Shown one piece after another: positions 45,299 to 52,973 of a stretch of DNA of 64,000 nucleotides (positions are counted from its first letter, which is position 1; each line of letters opens with the position of its first letter). A program made the translations under genes and the position numbers. Below the pieces are notes generated by a model. The model was given only the letters and a program-made list of their open reading frames with translations, was not told where the DNA came from and did no database searches. Source of the stretch: an uncultured Ruegeria sp. (lineage in GTDB: Bacteria > Pseudomonadota > Alphaproteobacteria > Rhodobacterales > Rhodobacteraceae). The stretch lies in NCBI RefSeq assembly GCF_947500045.1, contig NZ_CANMQQ010000001.1, forward strand, positions 496,001 through 560,000. The letters run 5' to 3'.

Positions 45299-45850
45299 AT
45301 GGCCGAACAAGATAAACATGGCATTCTGCCAACACCCAGCTTCGACAATCCGGTGAAAATGTTGATCGTGGCTGCCCCGTTTTATCGCGCAATTGCCGAC
45401 AACCTGATCGCTGGTGCCAAGGCCGAGATTGAGGGCGCTGGTGGAACCTGCGAGGTGGTCGAAGTGCCTGGCGCGCTGGAAATCCCCACCGCGATTGCCA
45501 TGGCCGATCGCCAGTGCAACTACGATGGCTATGTTGCGCTGGGCTGTGTCATTCGCGGCGAGACTACGCATTATGAAACCGTGTGCAATGACTCCAGCCG
45601 CGCCATACAATTGATGGGACTGCAGGGGCTGTGCATCGGCAATGGTATTCTGACAGTTGAAAATGATGAGCAGGCCGAAGTCCGTGCAAATCCCGAAAAG
45701 ATGAATAAAGGTGGCGGAGCTGCCGCTGCGGCCTTGCATCTGATCGCGCTCAGCCGTAAGTGGGGCTCTTCCAAAAAGGGCGTAGGTTTCAAGCCGCCGT
45801 CCGAGTCCATCCTAGTGGCGGGCGACAGCAACGGACCCACAACAGCATGA
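45299..45850 (+). CDS. ribH: 6,7-dimethyl-8-ribityllumazine synthase
   Basis: A 183-residue lumazine synthase that joins the pyrimidine and the C4 unit. Family motifs are VVEVPGALEIPTAIAMA, ALGCVIRGETTHYETVCND, GNGILTVENDEQAEVRA and NKGGGAAAAALHLIAL. About 30 extra residues form a Gly/Ser/Pro-rich tail. It lies 2 bp after ribB and overlaps nusB by 4 bp (ATGA). Confidence 0.96.
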   Translation: MAEQDKHGILPTPSFDNPVKMLIVAAPFYRAIADNLIAGAKAEIEGAGGTCEVVEVPGALEIPTAIAMADRQCNYDGYVALGCVIRGETTHYETVCNDSSRAIQLMGLQGLCIGNGILTVENDEQAEVRANPEKMNKGGGAAAAALHLIALSRKWGSSKKGVGFKPPSESILVAGDSNGPTTA

Positions 45851-46329
45851 CCCAGACCGACGCGCCGAAACCGCCCAAACAGAAACGCCTGATGAAATCT
45901 GCAGCCCGGCTTTATGCCGTTCAGGCGCTGTTTCAGATGGAGCAATCGGACCAGACGACCGAACAGGTCGTGACCGAGTTTCTGGATCATCGGTTTGGCG
46001 CCGTCTATGAGGGGGACGAAATGCTGGATGGTGATATCGCAGTTTTTCGGTCGCTGGTGGACAATGCTGTGAACTATCAGGCGCCGATCGATCAGATGAC
46101 CGACAGGGCGCTTGTTGCCAAATGGCCAATTGCCCGTATCGACCCGACCCTACGCGCCGTGTTCCGCGCGGCCGGGGCCGAACTGACCCAAAGCGGTACG
46201 CCCCCAAAGGTCGTGATCACCGAATTCGTTGACGTGGCACGTGCCTTTTTTCCCGAAGGTAAAGAACCCAAATTCGTAAACGCCGTTCTTGATCACATGG
46301 CGCGTGAGGCGCAGCCCGAGGCATTCTGA
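45847..46329 (+). CDS. nusB: Transcription antitermination factor NusB
   Basis: A 160-residue NusB that binds boxA RNA with NusE (S10) in rRNA antitermination. Typical features are RLYAVQALFQMEQSDQTTEQ at the start, IDPTLRAVFRAAGAEL and the conserved C-terminal segment VDVARAFFPEGKEPKFVNAV. The ATG overlaps the ribH stop; the longer frame from 45760 is rejected. The ribH-nusB pair is a common bacterial arrangement. Confidence 0.95.
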   Translation: MTQTDAPKPPKQKRLMKSAARLYAVQALFQMEQSDQTTEQVVTEFLDHRFGAVYEGDEMLDGDIAVFRSLVDNAVNYQAPIDQMTDRALVAKWPIARIDPTLRAVFRAAGAELTQSGTPPKVVITEFVDVARAFFPEGKEPKFVNAVLDHMAREAQPEAF

Positions 46330-46388
46330 CGCCTTTACCTGAACCTAATATGCGCTATCCTGAATGTCATAGTGCAATGAGGTTCATC

Positions 46389-46694
46389 ATGCCTAAACTT
46401 ATCCGTCTTTACATCACACAAGTCGCGTGGGGATTCGTCATTTCCGCGGTGTTCGTTGGGGTACTTTTGGCTTTCAATGTGGCCAATCTACGCCATCTGA
46501 TCACCAGTTCGGAAATCGGCTTGATTGCACTTTTGATGATTTGGTTCATGAACGGGATCGTCTTTGCCGGGGTTCAGTTCGCCTACAAGATCATGAGCAT
46601 GGCAGAAAAACCCCAGGGCCCGCGCAGGGGGTCCCCTGTGGTTCACAGTTTTGAGCCCGCAGTGGCCAAGCAGGAATCCCACTCAGGTCGTTGA
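46389..46694 (+). CDS. Small two-helix membrane protein downstream of nusB
   Basis: A 101-residue protein with two hydrophobic segments (about residues 8-27 and 38-60) and a polar Pro/Ser-rich tail. The ATG at 46389 has GAGG seven bases upstream; two earlier in-frame ATGs lack such a site. No family is recognised. It may share the riboflavin/nusB transcript. Confidence 0.65.
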   Translation: MPKLIRLYITQVAWGFVISAVFVGVLLAFNVANLRHLITSSEIGLIALLMIWFMNGIVFAGVQFAYKIMSMAEKPQGPRRGSPVVHSFEPAVAKQESHSGR

Positions 46695-46789
46695 TTTTGC
46701 AGGGAAAGTGTGGCGGGACCACCAGTCAACCGTGCGGTTTGATTCCCGAGGACCTGTATGTACAGGTGGGCGCCAGGTAATCAGGCCAG

Positions 46790-46880
46790 GACCTGAACAG
46801 AGCCAGCCCCCTCGGAATTGCTTAAGGCCACCAGAATGCTACCTATCACAAGAAGGGCAGAACCCGCCACGCGCCTAAGT
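46790..46880 (-). pseudogene. Possible remnant of a multidrug/metabolite membrane transporter
   Basis: On the minus strand this stretch encodes RVAGSALLVIGSILVALS, which resembles the last helix of an EamA/DMT-type permease, followed by a stop near 46790. Upstream in the same frame nothing conserved is seen, so it could be a decayed 3' fragment. A chance hydrophobic match is also possible. Confidence 0.25.
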
Positions 46881-46908
46881 AGGGCGTGAAACGGGTTCGC
46901 ACAAGGGG

Positions 46909-47334
46909 TCAGGCGTCAACAGTTTCGTGCAATGCAGTGCGCATCTTGCCGAAATGCTCGTCCCAGCCGTTGTCCAGCGCTAGGATCAGGCCAAAGGCCT
47001 CGACCCCCTGTGGCAGCCCTTCGTGCAACAGACCAAGGCGTGTGCCGCCCGGGACAGGTTCCAATGTCCATTTGACCACGCTCACGACGTCACCCATCGG
47101 TTTAACGGTGAATGTGTATTCCAAGTACTCCGGGCGCCGGGCTTCTCGCACCTCGCCCCAAATCAGAAGATCTCCGCTGGTTGTCCCGAACATTTCAAGC
47201 TTTTGCCCTGCTGCTAAGGGCTGCTCGGGCTTGTGAAACCATTCAGCCAGCCTGTCTGGTTCGGTCAGATAGTCCCAAACCACGTCCGGCGTGGCGCGTA
47301 GAAAGATGGTTTTTTGCAAAACGGCGTCTGTCAT
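46909..47334 (-). CDS. SRPBCC/AHSA1-domain protein
   Basis: A 141-residue START-like fold protein (AHSA1 family). Typical features are KTIFLRATPDVVWDYLTEPD at the start, EYTFTVKPMGDVVSVVKWTL and GTRLGLLHEGLPQG. It overlaps the ArsR-type gene (ATGA), a frequent pairing in which the two are co-regulated. Ligand is unknown. Confidence 0.88.
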   Translation of the reverse strand: MTDAVLQKTIFLRATPDVVWDYLTEPDRLAEWFHKPEQPLAAGQKLEMFGTTSGDLLIWGEVREARRPEYLEYTFTVKPMGDVVSVVKWTLEPVPGGTRLGLLHEGLPQGVEAFGLILALDNGWDEHFGKMRTALHETVDA

Positions 47335-47651
47335 TTCTTGTTCCCTTCAATTGCTTTTTTCAGATTGGCAAGGCGATCGTCCCAGAACCGGTCAAAGTAG
47401 CTGAGCCAATCCAGAACCGGGGCCATCCCTTGTGGTTCAAGTCGATTGATGCGTTCCCGGCCTTTGGCTTCAACTGTGATCAGGCCGCCATCCGATAGCA
47501 CGGTCAGGTGTTTCTTGACCGCTGCCCGTGTCATGTCGAAGCGCGTTGTGAGTTGCGCGATGGTCATGTCTTGGACGGCCAGCATCTGCACGATGTCCCG
47601 TCGGGTAGGGTCAGCAAGCGCCCGGAACGCGTTTTGGGTCTGCGAATCCAT
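47331..47651 (-). CDS. ArsR-family helix-turn-helix regulator
   Basis: A 106-residue winged-helix regulator (RALADPTRRDIVQMLAVQ, then TIAQLTTRFDMTRAAVKKHL). It lacks the paired cysteines of metal-sensing ArsR proteins. The ATG at 47651 has GGAG in front; another ATG lies 12 bases upstream. It is divergent from mmcB, and two palindromes sit in front of it, so it probably represses itself and the AHSA1 gene. Confidence 0.88.
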   Translation of the reverse strand: MDSQTQNAFRALADPTRRDIVQMLAVQDMTIAQLTTRFDMTRAAVKKHLTVLSDGGLITVEAKGRERINRLEPQGMAPVLDWLSYFDRFWDDRLANLKKAIEGNKK

Positions 47652-47665
47652 GGTACACTCCATAA

Positions 47666-47707
47666 GATACCATTAGGTATCATATTAATGCGATACCATA
47701 AGGTATC
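47666..47707. promoter_or_regulatory. Paired operators of the ArsR/AHSA1 promoter
   Basis: Two 16-bp inverted repeats with identical arms, GATACCATTAGGTATC (47666-47681) and GATACCATAAGGTATC (47692-47707), lie 26 bp apart, start to start, just before the ArsR-type gene. Arms of six bases around a 4-bp centre suit a dimeric winged-helix repressor. Confidence 0.82.
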
Positions 47708-47738
47708 ATGTCAAGTGCCGGGTGGGTGCTTGATTTTT

Positions 47739-47753
47739 GTTCACTAATTGTTC
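47739..47753. promoter_or_regulatory. LexA box before mmcB
   Basis: GTTCACTAATTGTTC fits the alphaproteobacterial LexA consensus GTTC-N7-GTTC exactly. It ends 11 bp before the mmcB start and 31 bp beyond the ArsR operators. It implies SOS induction of mmcB. Confidence 0.85.
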
Positions 47754-47764
47754 ACATTCCAAAT

Positions 47765-48196
47765 ATGACATTAGATCTGCAACCTGGACAAAAACTGGCC
47801 CGCGGTGTTTCAAGGCACTTGGCGACCCATTGCTATGTTTCGATTGAGGAATTTGTACCAGCGCGGGGCTTGCGGGTCGATGTAATGGGGTTGGGCCCAA
47901 AAGGTGAGCTGTGGGTGATCGAGTGTAAATCCAGCCGCGCGGATTATCAGTCGGATTCCAAATGGCAGGGCTACTTGGAGTGGTGTGACAGATTCTTCTG
48001 GGCCGTTGATACCGATTTCCCCACTGATCTATTGCCTGAGGAAACAGGGCTGATCATAGCCGATGCCTATGACGCGGAAATCATCCGCATGAGTCCCGAA
48101 AACAGGCTCGCACCGGCGCGACGAAAGAAGATGATCCAGAAATTCGCTGTGGATGCCGCTCGTAGACTGCAGGTTTTGCGTGATCCGCGACTTTAG
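47765..48196 (+). CDS. mmcB: MmcB-family DNA repair protein
   Basis: A 143-residue protein of the MmcB family, known from Caulobacter as a DNA-damage-induced factor linked to mitomycin C tolerance, with a putative nuclease fold. The conserved core reads VDVMGLGPKGELWVIECKSS, with Asp, Glu and Lys placed as in PD-(D/E)xK nucleases, then YLEWCDRFFWAVDTDFP. A LexA box precedes it. The start at 47765 keeps the usual MmcB length. Its stop overlaps the convergent DUF6324 gene by 4 bp. Confidence 0.88.
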   Translation: MTLDLQPGQKLARGVSRHLATHCYVSIEEFVPARGLRVDVMGLGPKGELWVIECKSSRADYQSDSKWQGYLEWCDRFFWAVDTDFPTDLLPEETGLIIADAYDAEIIRMSPENRLAPARRKKMIQKFAVDAARRLQVLRDPRL

Positions 48197-48381
48197 CCGC
48201 TGACCGCCCGTGCTGCCTGCGCGGCGGCTCGGATTTCTTCGGCGATTTCTTCGGCCTCTTCCGGTTCGAAATCCATTGGAATCTCAATACCGGTACCTTC
48301 AATGAACAGACGCACCATACCATGATCGGTGGGGCCGATCTGCAGGTTCGCTTCGATATCGCGTTCGGTGTTGATGCCCAT
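48193..48381 (-). CDS. DUF6324 family small acidic protein
   Basis: A 62-residue acidic protein (MGINTERDIEANLQIGPT at the start; a Glu/Ala-rich helical end). It resembles the DUF6324 group seen in Rhodobacteraceae. GGAGG precedes the ATG at 48381; a longer reading is rejected. It is convergent with mmcB. Function is unknown. Confidence 0.7.
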   Translation of the reverse strand: MGINTERDIEANLQIGPTDHGMVRLFIEGTGIEIPMDFEPEEAEEIAEEIRAAAQAARAVSG

Positions 48382-48459
48382 TTTCGCCTCCGGGAAATGC
48401 GCCTTGGTGCTAACGTGCCAAGGCTTGAGAATCAAGCGGCCTATGGGGTCAGATGGGGT

Positions 48460-48942
48460 ATGGATGACATCACACTCAGACCTTTCCGCGCAGACGATGC
48501 CCCTTGGTTGGTTGAACGGCACGGTACGTTGTACGCCAGGGATGAGGGCTTCGATGATACATTTGCCCCATTGGTGGCGCGTATCCTTGAGGATTTCGTC
48601 GCCACACATAACTCGGAACGCGAACGTGGTTGGGTCGCGGAACGCACTGGCGAGCGTTTGGGAAGTATTTTCTGCGTCACTCAGGATGATCAGACCGCCA
48701 AGCTGCGCCTGTTTCTTCTGGTGCCCGAAGCGCGTGGGTTAGGGCTGGGCAAGCGTTTACTAACCACATGTATGAGTTTTGCGCGCGAAGCCGGATATCG
48801 TGAAATGGCGCTTTGGACCCACGAAAGCCACGCGGCTGCCTGCGGGCTGTACCGCGCATTTGGATGGCAGCTTATTGTCAGTAAGCCGGTCCATTCTTTC
48901 GGGGTCGATCTGATGGAACAAAGCTGGCGGATTCGGCTTTAA
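48460..48942 (+). CDS. GNAT-family N-acetyltransferase
   Basis: A 160-residue acetyltransferase. The acetyl-CoA motif A is LFLLVPEARGLGLGKRLL (R/Q-x2-G-x-G/A type), with the N-terminal strand LRPFRADDAPWLVERH and the C-terminal motif AACGLYRAFGWQ. The ATG at 48460 is chosen; the longer reading overlaps the DUF6324 gene. Substrate is unknown. Confidence 0.85.
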   Translation: MDDITLRPFRADDAPWLVERHGTLYARDEGFDDTFAPLVARILEDFVATHNSERERGWVAERTGERLGSIFCVTQDDQTAKLRLFLLVPEARGLGLGKRLLTTCMSFAREAGYREMALWTHESHAAACGLYRAFGWQLIVSKPVHSFGVDLMEQSWRIRL

Positions 48943-48989
48943 TCCCCTTGCAATCCCTGCACGGCTTCGCTAAATCGCCCCTCACGAGT

Positions 48990-49066
48990 GCCGCCTTAGC
49001 TCAGTTGGTTAGAGCGCTGGATTGTGGATCCAGAGGTCCCCTGTTCAAGCCAGGGAGGCGGTACCA
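48990..49066 (+). tRNA. tRNA-His (anticodon GTG)
   Basis: A 77-nt cloverleaf with encoded CCA. The anticodon stem CTGGA/TCCAG encloses the loop TTGTGGA, giving GTG. The acceptor is GCCGCCT/AGGCGGT with A at position 73. The base before G1 is T, so no G-1 is encoded, a trait reported for many alphaproteobacteria. Confidence 0.95.
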
Positions 49067-49156
49067 TTCCCCCAAACTTGAACGGTTTGCCGAGGGCAGG
49101 TCTTTCGGTGTATCCGAAGCTTGGCGGAAGCCGCATCCTGATGACATGAGTAAGAT

Positions 49157-50176
49157 ATGCCCGAAAAGAGCAGCGTAGACATCCGAAGAAGCGCGCGCCT
49201 GAGCGTGGCACCCATGATGGATTGGACCGATAGGAATTGCCGGTTTTTGCATCGGTTGCTCAGTTCCGAAAGCCTGCTTTATACCGAGATGGTTACAGCT
49301 CCGGCTCTGGTCCGGGGTGGGGCGCTGCATTTGTTGGACTACAGTCCTGATGAACACCCCGTCGCGCTACAGCTTGGCGGCTCTGACCCGCGCGAATTGG
49401 CGCAGGCGGCAAGGATGGGTGCTGAGGCTGGTTATGATGAGATCAATCTGAATTGCGGATGCCCATCTGATCGCGTGCAATCGGGAACTTTTGGCGCGGT
49501 ATTGATGCGTGAACCTGCGCGTGTCGCTGAATGTGTTGCTGCAATGCGCGAGGTGGTGAATGTCGAGGTCACGGTTAAATGCCGGATCGGTGTTGATGAG
49601 CAAGAACCCCAAGACGTGCTGCCCGCATTTTTGGAACAGATCAAAGCAGCGGGATGTGACCGCGTGACGATTCACGCGAGGAAGGCATGGTTGCAGGGGC
49701 TAAGTCCCAAGGAAAACAGAGACATCCCTCCGCTTGACTATGAACTGGTGCATCAGATGAAGACTGAGTTTCCGGATCTTCACATCTCGATCAATGGCGG
49801 GATCACAACTCTGGCACAGGCGCAGGAGCATCTGGAGGCAGGGCTTGATGGTGTCATGATCGGACGTGCGGCGTATCATCAGCCGGCGGACATTCTGGCC
49901 GAAGCAGACCCGTTGATTTTTGGGACGGGTCAGATCGCGGATCCAATTGATGTGGTGCAAAAAATGTTGCCTTATGTTGAGGCGCACCTTGCCGATGGTG
50001 GGCGATTGCATCAGATCACCCGCCATATGCTGGGCCTGTTTGCGGGACGTCCGGGCGCGCGGGGATGGCGACGGATGTTGTCTGAGGGGGCCGTGCGTGA
50101 AAATGCCGGGCCCGAGGTGATACTGCAGGCATTGGATTCGATCGCATCGAATGCACCGGTAGAGCAGGTGGTTTGA
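49157..50176 (+). CDS. dusA: tRNA-dihydrouridine synthase A
   Basis: A 339-residue FMN enzyme that reduces uridine 20/20a of tRNAs. Typical DusA segments are VAPMMDWTDRNCRFLHRLLS, LLYTEMVTAPALVRG, the catalytic LNCGCPSDRVQSG (C102), and TIHARKAWLQGLSPKENRDI, which is specific to DusA. It begins shortly after tRNA-His and overlaps the following TauE gene region. Mobile elements are known to insert in dusA, but this copy is intact. Confidence 0.95.
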   Translation: MPEKSSVDIRRSARLSVAPMMDWTDRNCRFLHRLLSSESLLYTEMVTAPALVRGGALHLLDYSPDEHPVALQLGGSDPRELAQAARMGAEAGYDEINLNCGCPSDRVQSGTFGAVLMREPARVAECVAAMREVVNVEVTVKCRIGVDEQEPQDVLPAFLEQIKAAGCDRVTIHARKAWLQGLSPKENRDIPPLDYELVHQMKTEFPDLHISINGGITTLAQAQEHLEAGLDGVMIGRAAYHQPADILAEADPLIFGTGQIADPIDVVQKMLPYVEAHLADGGRLHQITRHMLGLFAGRPGARGWRRMLSEGAVRENAGPEVILQALDSIASNAPVEQVV

Positions 50177-50202
50177 CACGGCCCACGGCCGATTTTGGGG
50201 GG

Positions 50203-51030
50203 ATGATGCCCGATACGATGTTGCTGGCCCAGATGTTGGGCCTTTTGCTTGTGATCGGCGCTTTCGCCGGGGTTTTAGCCGGGTTGCTGGGTGTTGGGGG
50301 CGGCATCGTACTGGTGCCTGCGTTTTTCTATGCCTTTCAGACGCTTGGTTACGGGGGTCCACAGTTGATGCAGCTATGTCTGGCGACCTCGCTTGCGACA
50401 ATCATCGTGACCTCGATCCGTTCGGTTCTGAGCCACAACAAGAAAGGCGCGGTCGACTGGGCGATATTGCGTAGTTGGGGGCCGGGTATTGCTGTTGGGG
50501 CCGTGATCGGCGTTCTGGTGGCTTCGGCATTGAAGACAGAGTTTTTGCAGGCGTTGTTTGGCGTGCTGGGCATGGTCATTGGGGTCTATCTTGGACTGGG
50601 AAAATCCGAATGGCGGCTGGGGGATGCGATGCCAAAAGGTTTGCGTCGCGCCGCCCTCTCGCCCTCGGTCGGATTTCTTTCGGTTTTGATGGGAATTGGC
50701 GGCGGCAGTTTCGGCGTGCCACTCATGAGCCTTTATAATACGCCTATCCATCGGGCGGTTGCGACCGCAGCTGGGTTTGGCGTGATCATAGCCGTTCCGT
50801 CCGTGCTGGGGTTCCTGTTCCTCAACATCGCACCTGAACACCGCCCGCCATTGACCATAGGTGCTGTTAATCTGGTGGCTTTCGGGATCGTGGTGACGAT
50901 GACCATGATCACTGCGCCATGGGGTGTGAAACTGGCCCATGCAATGGATCCGAAACCGTTAAGGCGCGTATTTGCTGTGTTCCTCACGCTCGTGGCCCTG
51001 AACATGTTGCGCAAGGCGTTGGGGTGGTAG
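50203..51030 (+). CDS. TauE/SafE-family sulfite exporter-like permease
   Basis: A 275-residue membrane protein with about eight helices. The repeated family motif appears as GLLGVGGGIVLVPAFFYAF and SVLMGIGGGSFGVPLMSLYN. The family exports anions such as sulfite or sulfoacetate. Start choice is uncertain: a TTG at 50173 (overlapping the dusA stop), or ATGs at 50203, 50206 and 50218 are all possible. It overlaps the PhyH-like gene at its end. A link to sulfite from sulfonate breakdown is only a guess, as the operon lies 36 kb away. Confidence 0.85.
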   Translation: MMPDTMLLAQMLGLLLVIGAFAGVLAGLLGVGGGIVLVPAFFYAFQTLGYGGPQLMQLCLATSLATIIVTSIRSVLSHNKKGAVDWAILRSWGPGIAVGAVIGVLVASALKTEFLQALFGVLGMVIGVYLGLGKSEWRLGDAMPKGLRRAALSPSVGFLSVLMGIGGGSFGVPLMSLYNTPIHRAVATAAGFGVIIAVPSVLGFLFLNIAPEHRPPLTIGAVNLVAFGIVVTMTMITAPWGVKLAHAMDPKPLRRVFAVFLTLVALNMLRKALGW

Positions 51031-51809
51031 ACACCTTTCACAACCTGGGTTGGGTCAAATTCCCTTACGACGGTGCACTCGCTCATTGGGTGGCGCAGGT
51101 CTTGCCTGCTGCCCGAATGGCGGTCGACGATCCAGCCCATGCTCAATGGCACGATTGCGATGGGACGTGGTTCATTGGTGTCGATGCATTGGACAATGAT
51201 CCACAGGGCAGGGTGGGCGGATCGCCTGCTTTGTCCGGTGCAGCGATTGAGTTTGCGCATCAACAATATGGACCGCTTGACCTGCACAAAGCGCAGTTGT
51301 CGGTGATTTACCCAGGTTACCCGCAGCCCCGACGCGGCGAAAACAAAGCCGCTGCACGCTACCGTGCCAATCGGGATGCGGCACATGTGGATGGCCTGAA
51401 ACCAATGGGTCCCGACCGGAGACGTCACGTGGATGAGCCGCATGCGTGGATTTTGGGCCTACCGTTGACCGCCGCCTCGGCGGATGCATCGCCGATGGTG
51501 GTTTGGGAGGGCAGCCACAAAATTCTGGGTGAAGCGTTTCGTGATGCGCTGAAAGATGTCCCGCTGAGCGAACTGGCCACTTCCGATGTCACCGATATCT
51601 ATCAGTCTGCCAGTCGAGAAGTGTTCGAATCTTGCCCACGTTTTGAGCTGCCTGCGCGCCCGGGTGAGGCGTATCTGTTGCATCGCCATAGCCTGCATGG
51701 TGTTGCTCCATGGGGTCCTGATGCCAGCGCAGGGCCGGATGGACGAATGATCGCCTATTTCCGCCCCGAGTTGCCGGGCGGAGTAGCACAATGGCTCGAA
51801 ACCCCGTAA
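51024..51809 (+). CDS. Phytanoyl-CoA dioxygenase-like Fe(II)/2-oxoglutarate oxygenase
   Basis: A 261-residue protein with the iron-binding facial triad of PhyH-type oxygenases: AAHVDGLKP (His-x-Asp), the distal histidine in YLLHRHSLHGVAPWG, and arginine in RMIAYFRPELP. Most of the jelly-roll strands are recognisable. The start is a GTG at 51024 overlapping the tauE stop; the longer reading from 50919 would run through the tauE gene. Substrate is unknown. Confidence 0.8.
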   Translation: MVDTFHNLGWVKFPYDGALAHWVAQVLPAARMAVDDPAHAQWHDCDGTWFIGVDALDNDPQGRVGGSPALSGAAIEFAHQQYGPLDLHKAQLSVIYPGYPQPRRGENKAAARYRANRDAAHVDGLKPMGPDRRRHVDEPHAWILGLPLTAASADASPMVVWEGSHKILGEAFRDALKDVPLSELATSDVTDIYQSASREVFESCPRFELPARPGEAYLLHRHSLHGVAPWGPDASAGPDGRMIAYFRPELPGGVAQWLETP

Positions 51810-51845
51810 CCTCCTGCCATTACTTGGCTTTGGAGGATAGGTTAG

Positions 51846-52574
51846 ATGATTACAGTCCATACAAATTCTGACGGTGCGCTGATCGAAGTGGAGCTTTCGG
51901 GCGAGGTAACAAGCGCGGATTACGCCGCCACTTTAGTGCCCGCGATCGAGGCTGCGCTAAAAGACCACGACTCGGTTCGCCTGCTGGCGATCGTGACACC
52001 AGAATTCAAAGGGTACGATCTGGGCGCCGCATGGTCTGATACCAAGTTGGGCCTCAGCCACTGGCGTGGGTTTGAGCGAATAGGAGTTGTCGCCGATCAG
52101 GGATGGGTTCAGACCAGTATCCGGCTGGCCGCACCAATCCTGCCATGCCCTGTGCATGTGTTCGGAATGGACGAGTTGGAAGAGGCCCGACGCTGGATGC
52201 GTGAATCCCTTGGCGCAATCCACGTCACCGATCTGGGTGGGCCATGTGTACAAATCCGCCTGATGGGTAAACTGGACTCGGAAGAATACAACCAGGCGCA
52301 ATCCGATCTTGATGCGCTACTACATGATCGCGAAGGTTTTCGCCTACTGATTGATCTTCGGGAATTTGACGGCTGGCAAGGCCTCACGGCGATGGCCGCA
52401 CATTTCCGGCTGGCGGCGGGTCACATTGGTATGCTGGACCGTGCGGCGATTGTTGGGGACAAGACTTGGCAGAAGATGGCGCAGCGCATGGCCAGTCATG
52501 TATTGGGCACACGGACGCAGTATTTCCCGTCTGAAGAGATCGAGAACGCCAAGGCCTGGCTGGCGGCGGGTTAG
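51846..52574 (+). CDS. Tandem SpoIIAA/STAS-like protein
   Basis: A 242-residue protein made of two similar halves of about 120 residues, each like the SpoIIAA-like (STAS-related) family found as single-domain proteins in Proteobacteria. Repeat matches are VELSGEVTSADYAATLVPAI with IRLMGKLDSEEYNQAQSDLD, and WRGFERIGVVADQGWVQ with LDRAAIVGDKTWQKMA. The family has no settled function; a lipid-binding or phospho-regulated role is possible. The internal duplication is notable. Confidence 0.78.
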   Translation: MITVHTNSDGALIEVELSGEVTSADYAATLVPAIEAALKDHDSVRLLAIVTPEFKGYDLGAAWSDTKLGLSHWRGFERIGVVADQGWVQTSIRLAAPILPCPVHVFGMDELEEARRWMRESLGAIHVTDLGGPCVQIRLMGKLDSEEYNQAQSDLDALLHDREGFRLLIDLREFDGWQGLTAMAAHFRLAAGHIGMLDRAAIVGDKTWQKMAQRMASHVLGTRTQYFPSEEIENAKAWLAAG

Positions 52575-52575
52575 A

Positions 52576-52722
52576 TTGATCATTCATGACGAACTAAGCT
52601 TGCTGTTCCAAGCAAGCTATTCCGAAGGCGAAGCCACAAGGGAAGTTGTGTCCCTCAACGTACTGAAGCAGCAGCCGGATGGGCGTTGGCTGATCTGCAT
52701 TTGCGGTCTGAATGATCGTTAG
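52576..52722 (+). pseudogene. Possible 3' fragment of a SnoaL-like (NTF2-fold) gene
   Basis: A 48-codon frame starting at a TTG. Its end (REVVSLNVLKQQPDGRWLIC) resembles the last strands of SnoaL/YybH-type proteins, in which a QPDG turn follows a V-x-R/K-R/Q pattern. Upstream the same frame runs through the preceding gene, so only a tail remains. It could be a decayed remnant or a chance frame. Confidence 0.3.
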
Positions 52723-52973
52723 TCGCGATTGATCCGGGCAGCACGTCCGCCACGTCGCTTAGCCAGACGGGGTTTGCGATCGGGCAAATCCTGCATGATC
52801 TCGGCACGCTCTGTATGGTCCATTTTGGACCAGCGACTGATTTCGTCAATGGTACGATAACAGCCGGTGCAGATGCGTTCGGTCGGATGAACGACGCAGA
52901 TTTGGATACAAGGGCTTTCAACCTCGTCCCGCTTCCATACCATATTCGTCATGGGCGTTTTCCGATCCGTCAA
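52719..52973 (-). CDS. DUF1289 domain protein
   Basis: An 84-residue protein with the DUF1289 cysteine motif: VESPCIQICVVHPTERICTG followed by CYRTIDEISRW. The basic tail (KPRLAKRRGGRAARINRD) is arginine-rich. Its start overlaps the ruvX stop (ATGA), and two later in-frame ATGs are possible. DUF1289 proteins may bind iron-sulfur or zinc; function is unknown. Confidence 0.82.
   Translation of the reverse strand: MTDRKTPMTNMVWKRDEVESPCIQICVVHPTERICTGCYRTIDEISRWSKMDHTERAEIMQDLPDRKPRLAKRRGGRAARINRD

Noticed and set aside
49157..50176. Phage or integrative element junction in dusA or the nearby tRNA-His
   Set aside because: Both genes are intact, and no integrase, direct repeat or phage gene is seen within several kb.
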